This document shows, piece after piece, positions 26,035 through 36,443 of a stretch of DNA of 47,807 nucleotides. The stretch is from assembly GCF_019834675.1 (NCBI RefSeq), contig NZ_JABUBU010000022.1, positions 1 to 47,807 of the forward strand, written 5' to 3'. The position numbers and the translations under genes are program-made. Position 1 is the stretch's first letter; every line of letters starts with the position of its first letter. The notes under the pieces are model-generated. The model searched no databases. It saw nothing but the letters and a program-made list of their open reading frames with translations, and was not told the origin of the DNA. The stretch is from Rhodococcoides corynebacterioides (GTDB lineage Bacteria > Actinomycetota > Actinomycetes > Mycobacteriales > Mycobacteriaceae).

Positions 26035-26748
26035 TCAGGCCGCGCGCGGCGGCGCGGGGGACCGTCGGCCGGAGACCGTGCGCTGGTGGCGCCAGATCGC
26101 GTGGCGGACCGTGGCCACGTCGAGGTCGAGCTCCGCGGCGATCGCGGCGAGGGCGTCGCCGACGTTCGACGCGTCGAACTCCCCGACCGTCTCGGTGACG
26201 TCTCCCAGGAAGGTGGCGACGAGCGCGTCGTTCTCCGGGGTGTCGATGCCGAGACTGCCGAGGAAGCACAGCCACGTGCGATTCCCGAGCCCGGGGACGT
26301 CGACGACCGCGCGTCGGATCGGCTCGGTGTTCGCGACGTCCGCGGCACCACGAACCCCGACCGCAGTGAGGGCGGCGGCCGCGGCGATCACCGCCGCGGC
26401 CTTGGTGGTGCTGTTTCCGGGCACGCGCTGGCGGTTGCCGAGCAACTCCGCCAGCCCGTCGCCGTCGCACGCGGCGAACGCGGCCACGTCGTCCGTCGCA
26501 CCGTGTCGGTGGGTACGCCAGGCCGAGACGACCCCGCGCACCCCGGTGGTCGGCCCGCCGTAGGACGCGCGCGCGGAGAACACGGCATCGAGAAGTGCGG
26601 CCTCGGTGTCGGGCCACCCCGAGAACCAGTAGGGCGAGGTCTCCCGCGGCACCGCGCGGAGGACGGCCGCGGTGAGCGCGGACGGCGCGGCGGCGGCGGT
26701 CGCTGCGGTGGCAGCGGTGGTGGTGGTGGTCGGTTCGACTGTGGTCAC
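26035..26748 (-). CDS. uncharacterised helix-hairpin-helix-like protein
   Basis: A 237-residue protein that I cannot name. The first 25 residues are a Thr/Ala run coded by simple GGT/GCC-type triplets. Residues 155-200 read VPGLGNRTWLCFLGSLGI and then DALVATFLG, a spacing like the helix-hairpin-helix plus following helix of HhH-GPD DNA glycosylases (G-hG motif, then hydrophobic helix). The end, DVATVRHAIWRHQ, recurs in related unknown proteins as I recall them. There is no obvious catalytic Asp or Lys pair of a glycosylase, so DNA binding rather than base excision is the safer guess. The GTG start has a GGGGGGA ribosome site 5-6 nt upstream. Divergent from fas. Confidence 0.65.
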   Translation of the reverse strand: MTTVEPTTTTTAATAATAAAAPSALTAAVLRAVPRETSPYWFSGWPDTEAALLDAVFSARASYGGPTTGVRGVVSAWRTHRHGATDDVAAFAACDGDGLAELLGNRQRVPGNSTTKAAAVIAAAAALTAVGVRGAADVANTEPIRRAVVDVPGLGNRTWLCFLGSLGIDTPENDALVATFLGDVTETVGEFDASNVGDALAAIAAELDLDVATVRHAIWRHQRTVSGRRSPAPPRAA

Positions 26749-26898
26749 GAGAATCCCCCCCGGATCTGCGTGCGGCGCGGACGGCGCCGCGATGGTGCAC
26801 GACGGGCGCCGTGCGACGCGGACGGTAACGCCGAGGTCCGACAGGACTCCCGGTCACAGTTACTCCGTCGCCGTGACTTGCATCACGGACCAGATCGG

Positions 26899-26927
26899 CC
26901 GAAGCCGAGGGTTTCCTCGGGTTTCGG
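26899..26927 (+). repeat. 12-bp inverted repeat upstream of fas
   Basis: Left arm 26899-26910, loop GTTT, right arm 26915-26927, with one bulged G and one G-T pair. It is not followed by a T run and lies between divergent genes, so it is not an ordinary terminator. Confidence 0.65.
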
Positions 26928-27046
26928 CGGGGAGAGATACCCCCTGGTCTGCGACGACTCGACCTACTCGTCGGTCAGGTCCCGCGTCGGCGTCGGGGGT
27001 CCGTCACGACGTACCCGCGGGTAGCACTAGGACGTCAAACAGAACG

Positions 27047-27060
27047 TGAGGATTTCCTCA
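27047..27060 (+). promoter_or_regulatory. candidate operator upstream of fas
   Basis: TGAGGATTTCCTCA has perfect 6-bp arms around two bases and lies in the most A/T-rich part of the fas leader. It could bind a regulator such as FasR or the TetR protein encoded at 36867; no consensus is known to me that would prove it. Confidence 0.35.
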
Positions 27061-27233
27061 TGATTTTGTGCCACCCTTGTCCCCACGAGGCGACGGCTCC
27101 GCGCCATGGAGCGAGCACGAACCGCCTCACCGGACTCGTACGACCGACCGGATCCACGAGAACCGAGGTCGCCGCCCCCAGCGGCCCCGAACCCCCATCG
27201 CCTCGCACCCGAGGTAGGAGAGGACACGCACGC

Positions 27234-30200
27234 GTGACGATCAACGAGAGCACCCCATCCCGCCCGCGGTCCGGCGACCGCAGCAGCTCGCTCGCCGAGC
27301 GCCTGGTCGACGGTGAGGCGTACGCCCTCGCTTTCGGCGGTCAGGGCGCCCCGTGGCTGCCCACGCTGGACGAGCTCACGCGCGACTGCGCGCTCGAGCC
27401 GCAGATCACCGACCTGGTGAACTCGGCCGCCCGGGTGCTCGCGCCCGTGGCCGCCGAGCTGCTGGTGGTGCGCCCTCTCGGGTTCGACCCCATCGCGTGG
27501 ATGCTCGAGCAGGAACTCGCCGAGGATCCGTCCGCCGGCCCGTCGGCGGCGGCGCTGGTCTCGGCCGCCGTGTCGGTGCCCGGTGTGCTGCTCACGCAGA
27601 TCGCCGCGCTGCGCGCCCTGGCCGTGCAGGGCCTGGACTACACCACCACCGCGCCCGTCGCGGTCATCGGTCACTCGCAGGGTGTCCTCGCCGAGGCCGT
27701 CGTCGCCGACCGCGGTGCCGCGGACGTGGAGATGCTCGCGCTCGCCCAGTTGATCGGTGCCGCTGCCGGACTGGTCGGCCGCCGCCGCGGTCTCATCGGT
27801 GCCGGCGATCGCGCCCCGATGGTGTCCGTCTCGAACATCGATCCCACCCGTCTGCAGGCCGTCGTCGACGAGTTCGCGGGAACGGAGAACGCCGCCGCCG
27901 TCGTCGCCATCCGCAACGGGCGTCGTCGCGTCGTGCTCAGCGGCCCCTACACCGCACTCGTCCGCATCCAGCAGCGCTGCGAAGAGATCGCGGACCGCGA
28001 GAGCCGTGAGCGCGAGGCCAAGAAGCGTGGCGGCGACGTGTTCGCGCCCGTCTTCGAGCCCCTCGACATCGAGGTCGGCTTCCACCACCCGCAGCTGGCC
28101 GAGGCCGTCGAGATCGTCGAGGGCTGGGCCACGCGATGCGGTCTCGACGTCGACCGCGCGCGTTCGCTCGCCACCGCCATCTTCGTCGAGCCGGTCGACT
28201 GGGTCGCCGCTGTGGACTCCGTCGTCGCCGCGGGCGCGACCTGGGTTCTCGACCTCGGCCCCGGTGACGCGCTCACCCGCCTGACCGCGTCGAACATGCG
28301 CGGACACGGCGTCGGCGTCGTCGCCGCGTCGACCCGGACCGGTCACCGGAACCTGTTGACGCCGGGCGCCGCTCCCGCCGTCGACCGCCCGTGGACCGAC
28401 TTCGCACCGCGCGTCGTCACGCTGCCGAACGGCCGCACCGTCGTCGAGACGTCCTTCACGCAGCTCACCGGTCGCTCGCCGATCCTGCTCGCCGGCATGA
28501 CGCCGACGACGGTCGATCCGGCCATCGTCGCCGCGGCCACCAACGCCGGCCACTGGGCCGAGCTCGCCGGCGGCGGCCAGGTCACCGAGGAGATCTTCGC
28601 CGGTCACGTCGACCGTCTGAAGGACCTGCTCGAGCCGGGCCGTTCGGTGCAGTTCAACTCGCTCTTCCTCGATCCGTACCTGTGGAAGCTGCAGCTGGGT
28701 GGCAAGCGCCTCGTGCAGAAGGCCCGTACCGCGGGCGCACCCTTCGACGGCGTGGTCGTCACCGCCGGTATCCCCGAACTCGACGAGGCCGTCGCGCTGA
28801 TCGAGGAGCTGACCGAGGTCGGCATCAGCCACGTCGCGTTCAAGCCCGGCACCGTCGCGCAGATCCGCAGCGTCATCCGTATCGCCACGGAGGTGCCCGA
28901 CTACCCGGTGATCGTGCACATCGAGGGCGGGCGCGCCGGCGGCCACCACTCGTGGGAGGACCTCGACGACCTGCTCGTCGCCACCTACGCCGAGCTGCGC
29001 GCGCACGACAACATCGTCATCTGCGTCGGCGGCGGCATCGGCACCCCGGAGCGGGCCGCCGAGTACCTCACCGGCCAATGGTCCGTGGACGCCGGCTTCC
29101 CGGCGATGCCGCTCGACGGCATCCTCGTCGGCACCGCCGCCATGGCGACCCTCGAGGCCACCACGGCCCCCGAGGTCAAGCAGCTCCTGGTCGACACTCC
29201 CGGGTGCCCGGACTGGGTGGGCGCCGGAACCGCCACGGGCGGAATGGCATCGGGCCGCAGCCAGCTCGGCGCGGACATCCACGAGATCGACAACGCCGCG
29301 TCGCGCACCGGCCGTCTGCTCGACGAGGTCGCCGGTGACGACGACGCCGTCGCGGCGCGTCGCGACGAGATCGTCGCCGCGCTGGACGCCACGGCCAAGC
29401 CGTACTTCGGCGACGTCGCCGACATGACGTACCTGCAGTGGCTGAACCGTTACGTCGAGCTCGCCGTGGGCGACGACCCGCGCGTGGAGAACCCGTGGCT
29501 CGACATCACCTGGCGCGTGCGCTTCCGGGACATGCTGCAGCGCAGCGAGGCTCGTCTGCACCCGGCCGACCGCGGACCGGTTCCCACGCTGTTCGCGGAC
29601 GAGGACCTGCTCGAGCGTCCCGCCGACGCCGTTGCGGCGCTGCTGCGGGCGTACCCCGACGCCGAGTCGGTGCGCCTGCATCCCGCCGACGTCCCGTTCT
29701 TCGTCGCGCTGTGCCGCCTGCCGGGCAAGCCGGTCAACTTCGTGCCCGTCGTCGACAAGGACGTGCGCCGCTGGTGGCGTAGCGACTCCCTGTGGCAGGC
29801 GCACGATCCGCGCTACAGCGCCGATCAGGTCTGCGTCATCCCCGGCACCGTTGCCGTCGCCGGCATCGACCGCGTCGACGAGCCCGTCGGTGATCTGCTG
29901 AACCGCTTCGAGAAGGCCACGACGGACCGGCTGCTCGCCGAGGGCGCCGAGCCCGTCGCCGTCGCCACGCGTCGCCACCCCGAGGTCGCCGGTGGCGCCA
30001 TCGGTGTCGTGCTCGCCGCGCCGGACATCACCTGGGCATCGCGCTTGGCACCCAACCCCGTTCGCCGTCTCGGCGCCGTGAGCGAGTGGGAGGTCACCTC
30101 CGACGAGCAGGCGACGCACCCCGGCACCGGAGCCACCCTCACCACGTCCGGCGACGACGCCGTGCTGCTGTCGGTGCCGCTGACCGCGGGCCGCTCGGTC

Positions 30201-33200
30201 GACATCCGCATCACCGTCCCGGCCTCCGCCGTCGACGGCGGCGCGCCGCTGGTGACCGACGCCGACGCCGAGACCGCCATGTCCGCCCTCCTCGGTGTGG
30301 CTGCGGGACAGGACCTTCCGACCGTCAAGAACGGAACCGCGCGTCTCAACATCGCCTGGTCGCCCGACCTGACCGCCGATCACGCCGGGGTCACCGGCTC
30401 CGGCCTGCCCGCCGAGTACGGCGTCGGCCAGTCGGTGGTCCCGGACGTGCTCGTCGGGGCCTGCTGGCCCGCCGTCTTCGCCGTGCTGGGCGCCGCCCGC
30501 ACCGCGGACGCCGGCTCGGTCATCGAGGGCATGCTCGACCTGGTCCACCTCGACCACCGGATCGACCTGGTCGGCGAGCTGCCGGACCACCACAGCATCC
30601 TCGTGGTCAAGGCCACCGCCGGTGAAGTGATCGACACCGACCTCGGCCGCGTCGTGGAGGTCTCGGTCGAGATCGGCGCGATGCTGGGCGAGGGCCTCGA
30701 CGCCCCCGCCGTCGCGACGCTGGTGGAGCGCTTCGCCATTCGTGGCCGCACCGGTGCCGGCACGCTCACCGATCCGCCGCGTGCGGGTGGGTCGCTCACC
30801 GACGCCCTGGTGGAGACGCCGCGTCGTCGCCGTCGGGACGTCACCGTCACCGCGCCGCGCCACATGGGTGCCTTCGCCCAGGTGTCCGGCGACCACAACC
30901 CGATCCACACCTCCGACGCCGCCGCGCGTCTGGCCGGTCTGGGCAGCCCGATCGTCCACGGCATGTGGCTCTCGGCCGCCGCGCAGCAGGTGGTGACGGC
31001 CGTCGACCCGTCGGCCACCACTCCGCCGCGTCGCCTCACCGCGTGGACCACCCGCTTCCTCGGCATGGTGCGCCCCGGCGCGTCGATCGACGTGCGCGTG
31101 GATCGCATCGGTTTCGAGGCCGGCCGCGAGGTCGTCGAGGTCTCGTGCAAGGTCGACGGCGACCTGGTCATGCAGGCCACCGGCCGCATCGCGGCGCCGA
31201 AGACGGTGTACGCCTTCCCCGGTCAGGGCATCCAGACCCGCGGCATGGGTCTCGACGCGCGGAGCCGGTCCAAGGCCGCACGCGAGATCTGGGAGCGTGC
31301 CGACAAGCACACCCGGTCCGCGCTGGGCTTCTCCATCCTCGCGGTGGTGCGGGACAACCCGACCGAGCTGCGCGCTCGCGGCGTCACCCACAAGCACCCC
31401 GACGGCGTGCTGCACCTGACGCAGTTCACCCAGGTGGCCATGGCCGTCCTCGGTGTGGTCCAGGTGGCCGAGCTCCGCGAGTCCGGTGCGTTCGTGGAGG
31501 ACTCGTTCCTCGCGGGCCACTCGGTGGGCGAGTACAACGCCCTCGCGGCGGTCGCCGGTGTGCTGCCGCTCGAGGCCGTTCTCGAGGTGGTCTTCCAGCG
31601 CGGGTCCGCCATGCACCAGTTGGTCCCGCGTGATGCGCAGGGCCGCAGCGACTACCGCATGGCCGCCATCCGCCCGTCGCAGATCGGCCTGGCCGACGAC
31701 GACGTCATCGCCTACGTCGAGTCCATCGGCGCCCGCGTCGGCGAGTTCCTGCAGGTGGTGAACCTCAACCTGCGCGGGTCGCAGTACGCCATCGCCGGCA
31801 CCGTCGCCGGGCTCGAGGAGCTCGAGCGCGACATCGACCGTCGCCGTGCGGAATTCGGCGGCAAGCGTGCCTTCATCCTGGTGCCCGGCATCGACGTGCC
31901 CTTCCACTCCACGGTCCTGCGCGGCGGAGTCGACGACTTCCGCAGCCGTCTGCTGGACCTGCTGCCGGAGACGATCGATCCGTCGATCCTGGTGGGGCGC
32001 TACATCCCCAACCTGGTGCCGCGCCTGTTCTCGCTCGAGAAGGCGTTCGTGCAGGAGATCGCCGACCTGGTGCCGTCCGAGCCGCTCGTCGACGTGCTCG
32101 GCGCGTGGGACGACTGGGCCGCCCGCCCGTCCGACCTGTGCCGCGTGGTGCTGACCGAGCTGCTCGCCTGGCAGTTCGCCAGCCCGGTGCGGTGGATCGA
32201 GACGCAGGACCTGCTGTTCGCCGACACCGCCGACGGCGGGCTGGGCATCGAGCGGTTCGTCGAGGTGGGCCTCGGCGCCATGCCGACGGTCGCCAACCTG
32301 GCGACCAACACGCTGAAACTGCCGGGCCGCGTGGGTCATCCGGTGGAGGTGCTCAACATCGAGCGCGACGCCGCCGTGGTGTACTCCACGGACACCGACC
32401 CGGAGATCGTCGACGAGCCGGAGGAGACCCCGGCCGCCGACCCGGCCGCCACCGCGCCGGCCGCGGCTCCCGCGGCGCCGGCGCCCGCAGCGGCACCGGC
32501 GGGCGGGCCTCGTCCCGACGACATCGCCTTCACCGCGTCGGACGCGACCACCGTGCTCATCGGCCTGTGGACCAAGCTCCGCCTCGACCAGATCGGCCCC
32601 GCCGACACCATCGAGGCACTGTGCGACGGCGTGTCCTCGCGTCGGAACCAGCTGCTGGTCGACCTCGGTTCCGAGCTCTCGCTCGGCGCCATCGACGGTG
32701 CGGCCGATGCCGACATGGGCGCTCTGGCCGGCACCGTCAACAAGCTCGCCCGCACCTACCGCCCCTACGGCCCGGTGTTGAGCGATTCCATCAACGACCA
32801 CCTGCGCAAGGTGTTCGGCCCGTCGGGACGTCGTCCCGGCGCGGTCGCCGAGCGGGTGACCAAGGTCTGGCAGCTCGGTGACGGGTGGGCACACCACGTC
32901 ACCGCCGAGGTCGCCCTCGGCACCCGCGACGGGCAGTCCGTCCGCGGCGGGGCGCTCGGTGGTCTCGGGGAGACCGCTCCGTCGGACGGCGCCGCCGTCG
33001 ACGCGTTGATCGACGCCGCCGTGACGGCCGTCGGTCAGCGCCGCGGGGTGCAGGTCTCGATGCCGTCCAGTGGGGGCGGCGGCGGTGGGGGCACCGTCGA
33101 CGCCGCCGCGCTCGGCGAGTTCACCGAGAACATCACCGGCCGGAGCGGCGTGCTCGCCTCGGCGGCCCGTCTGGTGCTCGAGCAGCTCGGGTTCGCGGAC

Positions 33201-36200
33201 GCGGAGACGCTCCCGGAGGCCGACACCGCCGAGTCCGATCTCATCGATCTGGTCTCGTCCGAACTGGGCAGCGACTGGCCGCGTCTCGTGGCGCCGTCGT
33301 TCGACGCCCGTCGTGCGGTCCTGATCGACGACCGATGGGCCACGGCGCGTGAGGATCTCGCTCGCCTGTGGATCGGCGACGAGGCCGCTCGCGCCCTGGC
33401 GGTCGACGCCTTCACCGGCGCCGGCGAGGCCGTGGCCGCGCAGGCGACGTGGTGGCAGCGCCGTGCCGACGCACAGGGTCTGGCCGACCTGGCGTCGTCG
33501 TACGCCGCCATCGCCGCGGCCGCGACCGCGACCGAGACGCCCGGACAGTGGGCCGATCAGGTGGCCGTGGTGACCGGAGCGAGCAAGAACTCGATCGCCG
33601 CTGCGGTGACCGGCGAGCTGCTCTCGGGCGGGGCGACGGTCTTCCTGACCACGTCTCGTCTGGACGAGGAGCGCGTCGGGTTCTACCGCGAGCTCTACCG
33701 CACGCATGCCGTGGCTGGTGCCGCTCTCTGGGTGGTCCCCGCGAACATGGCGTCGTACGCCGACGTCGACGCGTTCGTCGAGTGGGTGGGTACCGACCGG
33801 ATCGATTCGGCCGGTGGCGCCAAGAAGCTGGTCAAGCCGGCGATGACGCCGACGATGCTGTTCCCGTTCGCCGCGCCGCGCGTGGCGGGCGAGCTGTCCG
33901 ACGCCGGCGCTCGCGCCGAGATGGAGATGAAGGTTCTCCTTTGGTCGGTCGAGCGTCTCATCGGCGGACTGTCCACCATCGGGTACGACCGCGACGTCGA
34001 CAGCCGACTGCACGTGGTGCTGCCGGGCTCGCCGAACCGCGGACTCTTCGGTGGCGACGGCGCGTACGGCGAGGCCAAGGCCGCGCTGGACGCCGTGACC
34101 AACCGTTGGAAGGCCGAGCGCAGCTGGGCCGAGCGAGTGACGTTGGCGCACGCCCGCATCGGCTGGGTCCGGGGCACCGGGCTCATGGGCCACAACGACG
34201 TGGTCGCCGAGGCCGCGGAGGCGGCCGGCGTGCGGACGTGGTCGACGCAGGAGATGGCCGAGCAGCTGATCGCGCTGTGCGACGAGGAGTCTCGCCGCCG
34301 AGCGGTCGACGCTCCGCTCGAGGTCGACCTCACCGGTGGTCTCGCCGAGGCCGGGCTCGATCTGGCCGCGCTGGCCAAGGAGGCCGCCGACGCGGCCGTC
34401 GCCGAGGAGGCTCCGGCCCCCGCGCCGGCCACCGTCGACGCGCTGCCCGAGCCGCCGCGCATCACCGGCGAGCTCGACGCTCCGGCGTGGCCGGAGCTCG
34501 ACGTGGACCCGTCGGAGCTGGTCGTGATCGTCGGTGCCGGCGAGCTCGGACCGTACGGCAGTGCACGGACGCGCTTCGAGATGGAGGTCGACGAGAAGCT
34601 CTCGGCGGCAGGCGTTCTCGAGCTCGCGTGGAGCACCGGCCTGGTGGTCTGGGAGAACGATCCCAGGCCGGGGTGGTACGACGTCGAATCCGGTGATCTG
34701 GTGCCGGAGGCCGAGATCGCGGATCGCTACCACGACGTGGTGGTCGAGCGGTGCGGCATCCGCCGGTACGAGGACGACGGCGCCATGGTGAACAACACCG
34801 CGCCGCTGATGTCCTCGGTGTTCCTCGACCAGGACCTGACCTTCGTGGTGGGTAGCGAGGCCGAGGCCCGCGCGTTCGTCTCGGCGGATCCGGACCGGAC
34901 CGTGGTGACCACCAACGCCGACGGTGACTGGCAGGTGACGCGCAAGGCGGGCACCGAGATTCGCGTGCCGCGCCGGATGAAGCTGACCCGCAGCGTGGGC
35001 GGCCAGATCCCCACCGGCTTCGATCCGGTGAAGTGGGGCATCTCGCCGGACATGGCGAGCTCGGTGGACCGCGTCGCACTGTGGAACATCGTGTGCACCG
35101 TCGACGCGTTCATCACCTCGGGCTTCGAGCCGTCGGAGCTCATGCGCTGGACCCACCCGTCTCTGGTGGCGAACACGCAGGGCACGGGCATGGGCGGCAT
35201 GGAGTCGATGCGCTCGCTGTACATCGACACGCTGCTCGGCGACGCACGGGCGAACGACATCCTGCAGGAAGCCCTGCCGAATGTCGTGGCGGCGCACGTG
35301 GTCCAGAGCTACGTCGGCTCGTACGGTGCGATGGTGCACCCGGTGGCGGCCTGCGCCACGGCCGCGGTGTCGGTCGAGGAGGGCGTCGACAAGATCCGTC
35401 TCGGCAAGGCCACGTTCGTGGTCGCCGGCGGCTTCGACGACCTGAGCAACGAGGGCATCATCGGCTTCGGCGACATGTCCGCCACGGCGGACACCGAGGC
35501 CATGCGGGCCCAGGGCATCAGCGATCGGCGGTTCTCGCGAGCCAACGATCGTCGGCGCGGCGGATTCGTCGAATCGCACGGCGGCGGAACGATTCTGCTC
35601 GCCCGCGGCGACCTGGCCCTGGAGATGGGTCTGCCCGTCCTCGGTGTGGTCGGCTGGGCGCAGTCGTTCGGCGACGGTGTCCACACCTCGATTCCCGCCC
35701 CGGGCCTCGGCGCCCTCGGCGTGGGTCGCGGGGGCCGGGACTCGGCCATGGCGCTCTCGCTCGCGGCGCTCGGCGTCGCGGCGGACGACATCGCCGTGAT
35801 CTCCAAGCACGACACGTCCACCAACGCCAACGACCCCAACGAGGCCGAACTGCACACGCGTCTGGCGCGGGCACTCGGCCGCAGCGAGGGCAACCCGCTG
35901 TTCGTGGTGTCGCAGAAGTCGCTGACGGGTCACAGCAAGGGCGGCGCCGCCGCCTTCCAGCTGATCGGTCTGTGCCAGGTGCTGGCGCAGGGCGTCGTGC
36001 CGCCGAACCGCAGCCTCGACTGCGTCGACGACAAGATGGCCGAGTTCGAGCACCTGGTGTGGGCACGCCGGCCGCTGACGTTCGGAAACTCGTTGCCGCT
36101 CAGAGCCGGTCTGCTGACCAGCCTCGGGTTCGGCCACGTGTCCGGGCTGATCGCGGTGGTGCACCCGCAGGCGTTCGTCGCCGCGATTCCGGCCGATCGA

Positions 36201-36443
36201 CGCGAGGAGTACCTGCGCACGTCGCGGGAGCGCGTCGTCGCCGGGCGCCGACGCCTCGCCGACGCCATGTGCGGCGGAGACGCGCTGTATCGGCGTCCGG
36301 AGGATCGCCGGTTGGGTCACGACGGCACCCCGTCGGCCGTCAAGCATCAGCTCGAGGCCGACCTGCTGCTCAGCGAGGCCACCCGACTCGGTGCGGACGA
36401 CGTCTACCGCGTCGCCGCGCAGGATGGCACGGTGACCGAATGA
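27234..36443 (+). CDS. fas: type I fatty acid synthase
   Basis: A 3069-residue single-chain FAS-I that builds C16-C26 acyl-CoAs for phospholipids and mycolic acids. Domains in order: acetyltransferase (Ser148 in GHSQG), FMN enoyl reductase (about 405-720; AGMTPTT at 420-426), dehydratase with hot-dog fold (Asp1220-His1221 in SGDHNPIHT), malonyl/palmitoyl transferase (Ser1430 in GHSVGEY), a Pro/Ala linker (about 1730-1765), ACP (GVSSRRNQ, phosphopantetheine Ser1801 or Ser1802), ketoreductase (VAVVTGASKN at 2110; Tyr2278 in YGEAK), and ketosynthase (Cys2707 in AACATAAV; His2859 and His2900). All catalytic residues are present. The GTG at 27234 follows an AGGAGAGG ribosome site and matches the start of mycobacterial Fas. 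Its stop overlaps acpS (ATGA). Confidence 0.98.
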   Translation: MTINESTPSRPRSGDRSSSLAERLVDGEAYALAFGGQGAPWLPTLDELTRDCALEPQITDLVNSAARVLAPVAAELLVVRPLGFDPIAWMLEQELAEDPSAGPSAAALVSAAVSVPGVLLTQIAALRALAVQGLDYTTTAPVAVIGHSQGVLAEAVVADRGAADVEMLALAQLIGAAAGLVGRRRGLIGAGDRAPMVSVSNIDPTRLQAVVDEFAGTENAAAVVAIRNGRRRVVLSGPYTALVRIQQRCEEIADRESREREAKKRGGDVFAPVFEPLDIEVGFHHPQLAEAVEIVEGWATRCGLDVDRARSLATAIFVEPVDWVAAVDSVVAAGATWVLDLGPGDALTRLTASNMRGHGVGVVAASTRTGHRNLLTPGAAPAVDRPWTDFAPRVVTLPNGRTVVETSFTQLTGRSPILLAGMTPTTVDPAIVAAATNAGHWAELAGGGQVTEEIFAGHVDRLKDLLEPGRSVQFNSLFLDPYLWKLQLGGKRLVQKARTAGAPFDGVVVTAGIPELDEAVALIEELTEVGISHVAFKPGTVAQIRSVIRIATEVPDYPVIVHIEGGRAGGHHSWEDLDDLLVATYAELRAHDNIVICVGGGIGTPERAAEYLTGQWSVDAGFPAMPLDGILVGTAAMATLEATTAPEVKQLLVDTPGCPDWVGAGTATGGMASGRSQLGADIHEIDNAASRTGRLLDEVAGDDDAVAARRDEIVAALDATAKPYFGDVADMTYLQWLNRYVELAVGDDPRVENPWLDITWRVRFRDMLQRSEARLHPADRGPVPTLFADEDLLERPADAVAALLRAYPDAESVRLHPADVPFFVALCRLPGKPVNFVPVVDKDVRRWWRSDSLWQAHDPRYSADQVCVIPGTVAVAGIDRVDEPVGDLLNRFEKATTDRLLAEGAEPVAVATRRHPEVAGGAIGVVLAAPDITWASRLAPNPVRRLGAVSEWEVTSDEQATHPGTGATLTTSGDDAVLLSVPLTAGRSVDIRITVPASAVDGGAPLVTDADAETAMSALLGVAAGQDLPTVKNGTARLNIAWSPDLTADHAGVTGSGLPAEYGVGQSVVPDVLVGACWPAVFAVLGAARTADAGSVIEGMLDLVHLDHRIDLVGELPDHHSILVVKATAGEVIDTDLGRVVEVSVEIGAMLGEGLDAPAVATLVERFAIRGRTGAGTLTDPPRAGGSLTDALVETPRRRRRDVTVTAPRHMGAFAQVSGDHNPIHTSDAAARLAGLGSPIVHGMWLSAAAQQVVTAVDPSATTPPRRLTAWTTRFLGMVRPGASIDVRVDRIGFEAGREVVEVSCKVDGDLVMQATGRIAAPKTVYAFPGQGIQTRGMGLDARSRSKAAREIWERADKHTRSALGFSILAVVRDNPTELRARGVTHKHPDGVLHLTQFTQVAMAVLGVVQVAELRESGAFVEDSFLAGHSVGEYNALAAVAGVLPLEAVLEVVFQRGSAMHQLVPRDAQGRSDYRMAAIRPSQIGLADDDVIAYVESIGARVGEFLQVVNLNLRGSQYAIAGTVAGLEELERDIDRRRAEFGGKRAFILVPGIDVPFHSTVLRGGVDDFRSRLLDLLPETIDPSILVGRYIPNLVPRLFSLEKAFVQEIADLVPSEPLVDVLGAWDDWAARPSDLCRVVLTELLAWQFASPVRWIETQDLLFADTADGGLGIERFVEVGLGAMPTVANLATNTLKLPGRVGHPVEVLNIERDAAVVYSTDTDPEIVDEPEETPAADPAATAPAAAPAAPAPAAAPAGGPRPDDIAFTASDATTVLIGLWTKLRLDQIGPADTIEALCDGVSSRRNQLLVDLGSELSLGAIDGAADADMGALAGTVNKLARTYRPYGPVLSDSINDHLRKVFGPSGRRPGAVAERVTKVWQLGDGWAHHVTAEVALGTRDGQSVRGGALGGLGETAPSDGAAVDALIDAAVTAVGQRRGVQVSMPSSGGGGGGGTVDAAALGEFTENITGRSGVLASAARLVLEQLGFADAETLPEADTAESDLIDLVSSELGSDWPRLVAPSFDARRAVLIDDRWATAREDLARLWIGDEAARALAVDAFTGAGEAVAAQATWWQRRADAQGLADLASSYAAIAAAATATETPGQWADQVAVVTGASKNSIAAAVTGELLSGGATVFLTTSRLDEERVGFYRELYRTHAVAGAALWVVPANMASYADVDAFVEWVGTDRIDSAGGAKKLVKPAMTPTMLFPFAAPRVAGELSDAGARAEMEMKVLLWSVERLIGGLSTIGYDRDVDSRLHVVLPGSPNRGLFGGDGAYGEAKAALDAVTNRWKAERSWAERVTLAHARIGWVRGTGLMGHNDVVAEAAEAAGVRTWSTQEMAEQLIALCDEESRRRAVDAPLEVDLTGGLAEAGLDLAALAKEAADAAVAEEAPAPAPATVDALPEPPRITGELDAPAWPELDVDPSELVVIVGAGELGPYGSARTRFEMEVDEKLSAAGVLELAWSTGLVVWENDPRPGWYDVESGDLVPEAEIADRYHDVVVERCGIRRYEDDGAMVNNTAPLMSSVFLDQDLTFVVGSEAEARAFVSADPDRTVVTTNADGDWQVTRKAGTEIRVPRRMKLTRSVGGQIPTGFDPVKWGISPDMASSVDRVALWNIVCTVDAFITSGFEPSELMRWTHPSLVANTQGTGMGGMESMRSLYIDTLLGDARANDILQEALPNVVAAHVVQSYVGSYGAMVHPVAACATAAVSVEEGVDKIRLGKATFVVAGGFDDLSNEGIIGFGDMSATADTEAMRAQGISDRRFSRANDRRRGGFVESHGGGTILLARGDLALEMGLPVLGVVGWAQSFGDGVHTSIPAPGLGALGVGRGGRDSAMALSLAALGVAADDIAVISKHDTSTNANDPNEAELHTRLARALGRSEGNPLFVVSQKSLTGHSKGGAAAFQLIGLCQVLAQGVVPPNRSLDCVDDKMAEFEHLVWARRPLTFGNSLPLRAGLLTSLGFGHVSGLIAVVHPQAFVAAIPADRREEYLRTSRERVVAGRRRLADAMCGGDALYRRPEDRRLGHDGTPSAVKHQLEADLLLSEATRLGADDVYRVAAQDGTVTE

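Larger units (their letters stand above)
26749..27233. other. 485-bp divergent intergenic region upstream of fas
   Basis: No convincing gene is present. It holds two inverted repeats (26899-26927 and 27047-27060) listed separately, and stretches richer in A/T around 27020-27075. The frame of fas stays open back to an ATG at 27060, but those codons do not resemble FAS proteins. Promoters for fas and for the HhH-like gene must lie here; I cannot place them with confidence. Confidence 0.6.

Noticed and set aside
32420..32510. Ala/Pro-rich low-complexity stretch inside fas
   Set aside because: This is the normal flexible linker before the ACP domain, not a repeat element.
27027..36347. A 3106-codon open frame antisense to fas
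   Set aside because: Its codons mirror the strongly GC-biased third positions of fas, its product is low-complexity Arg/Gly/His/Val-rich text, and fas is certain.
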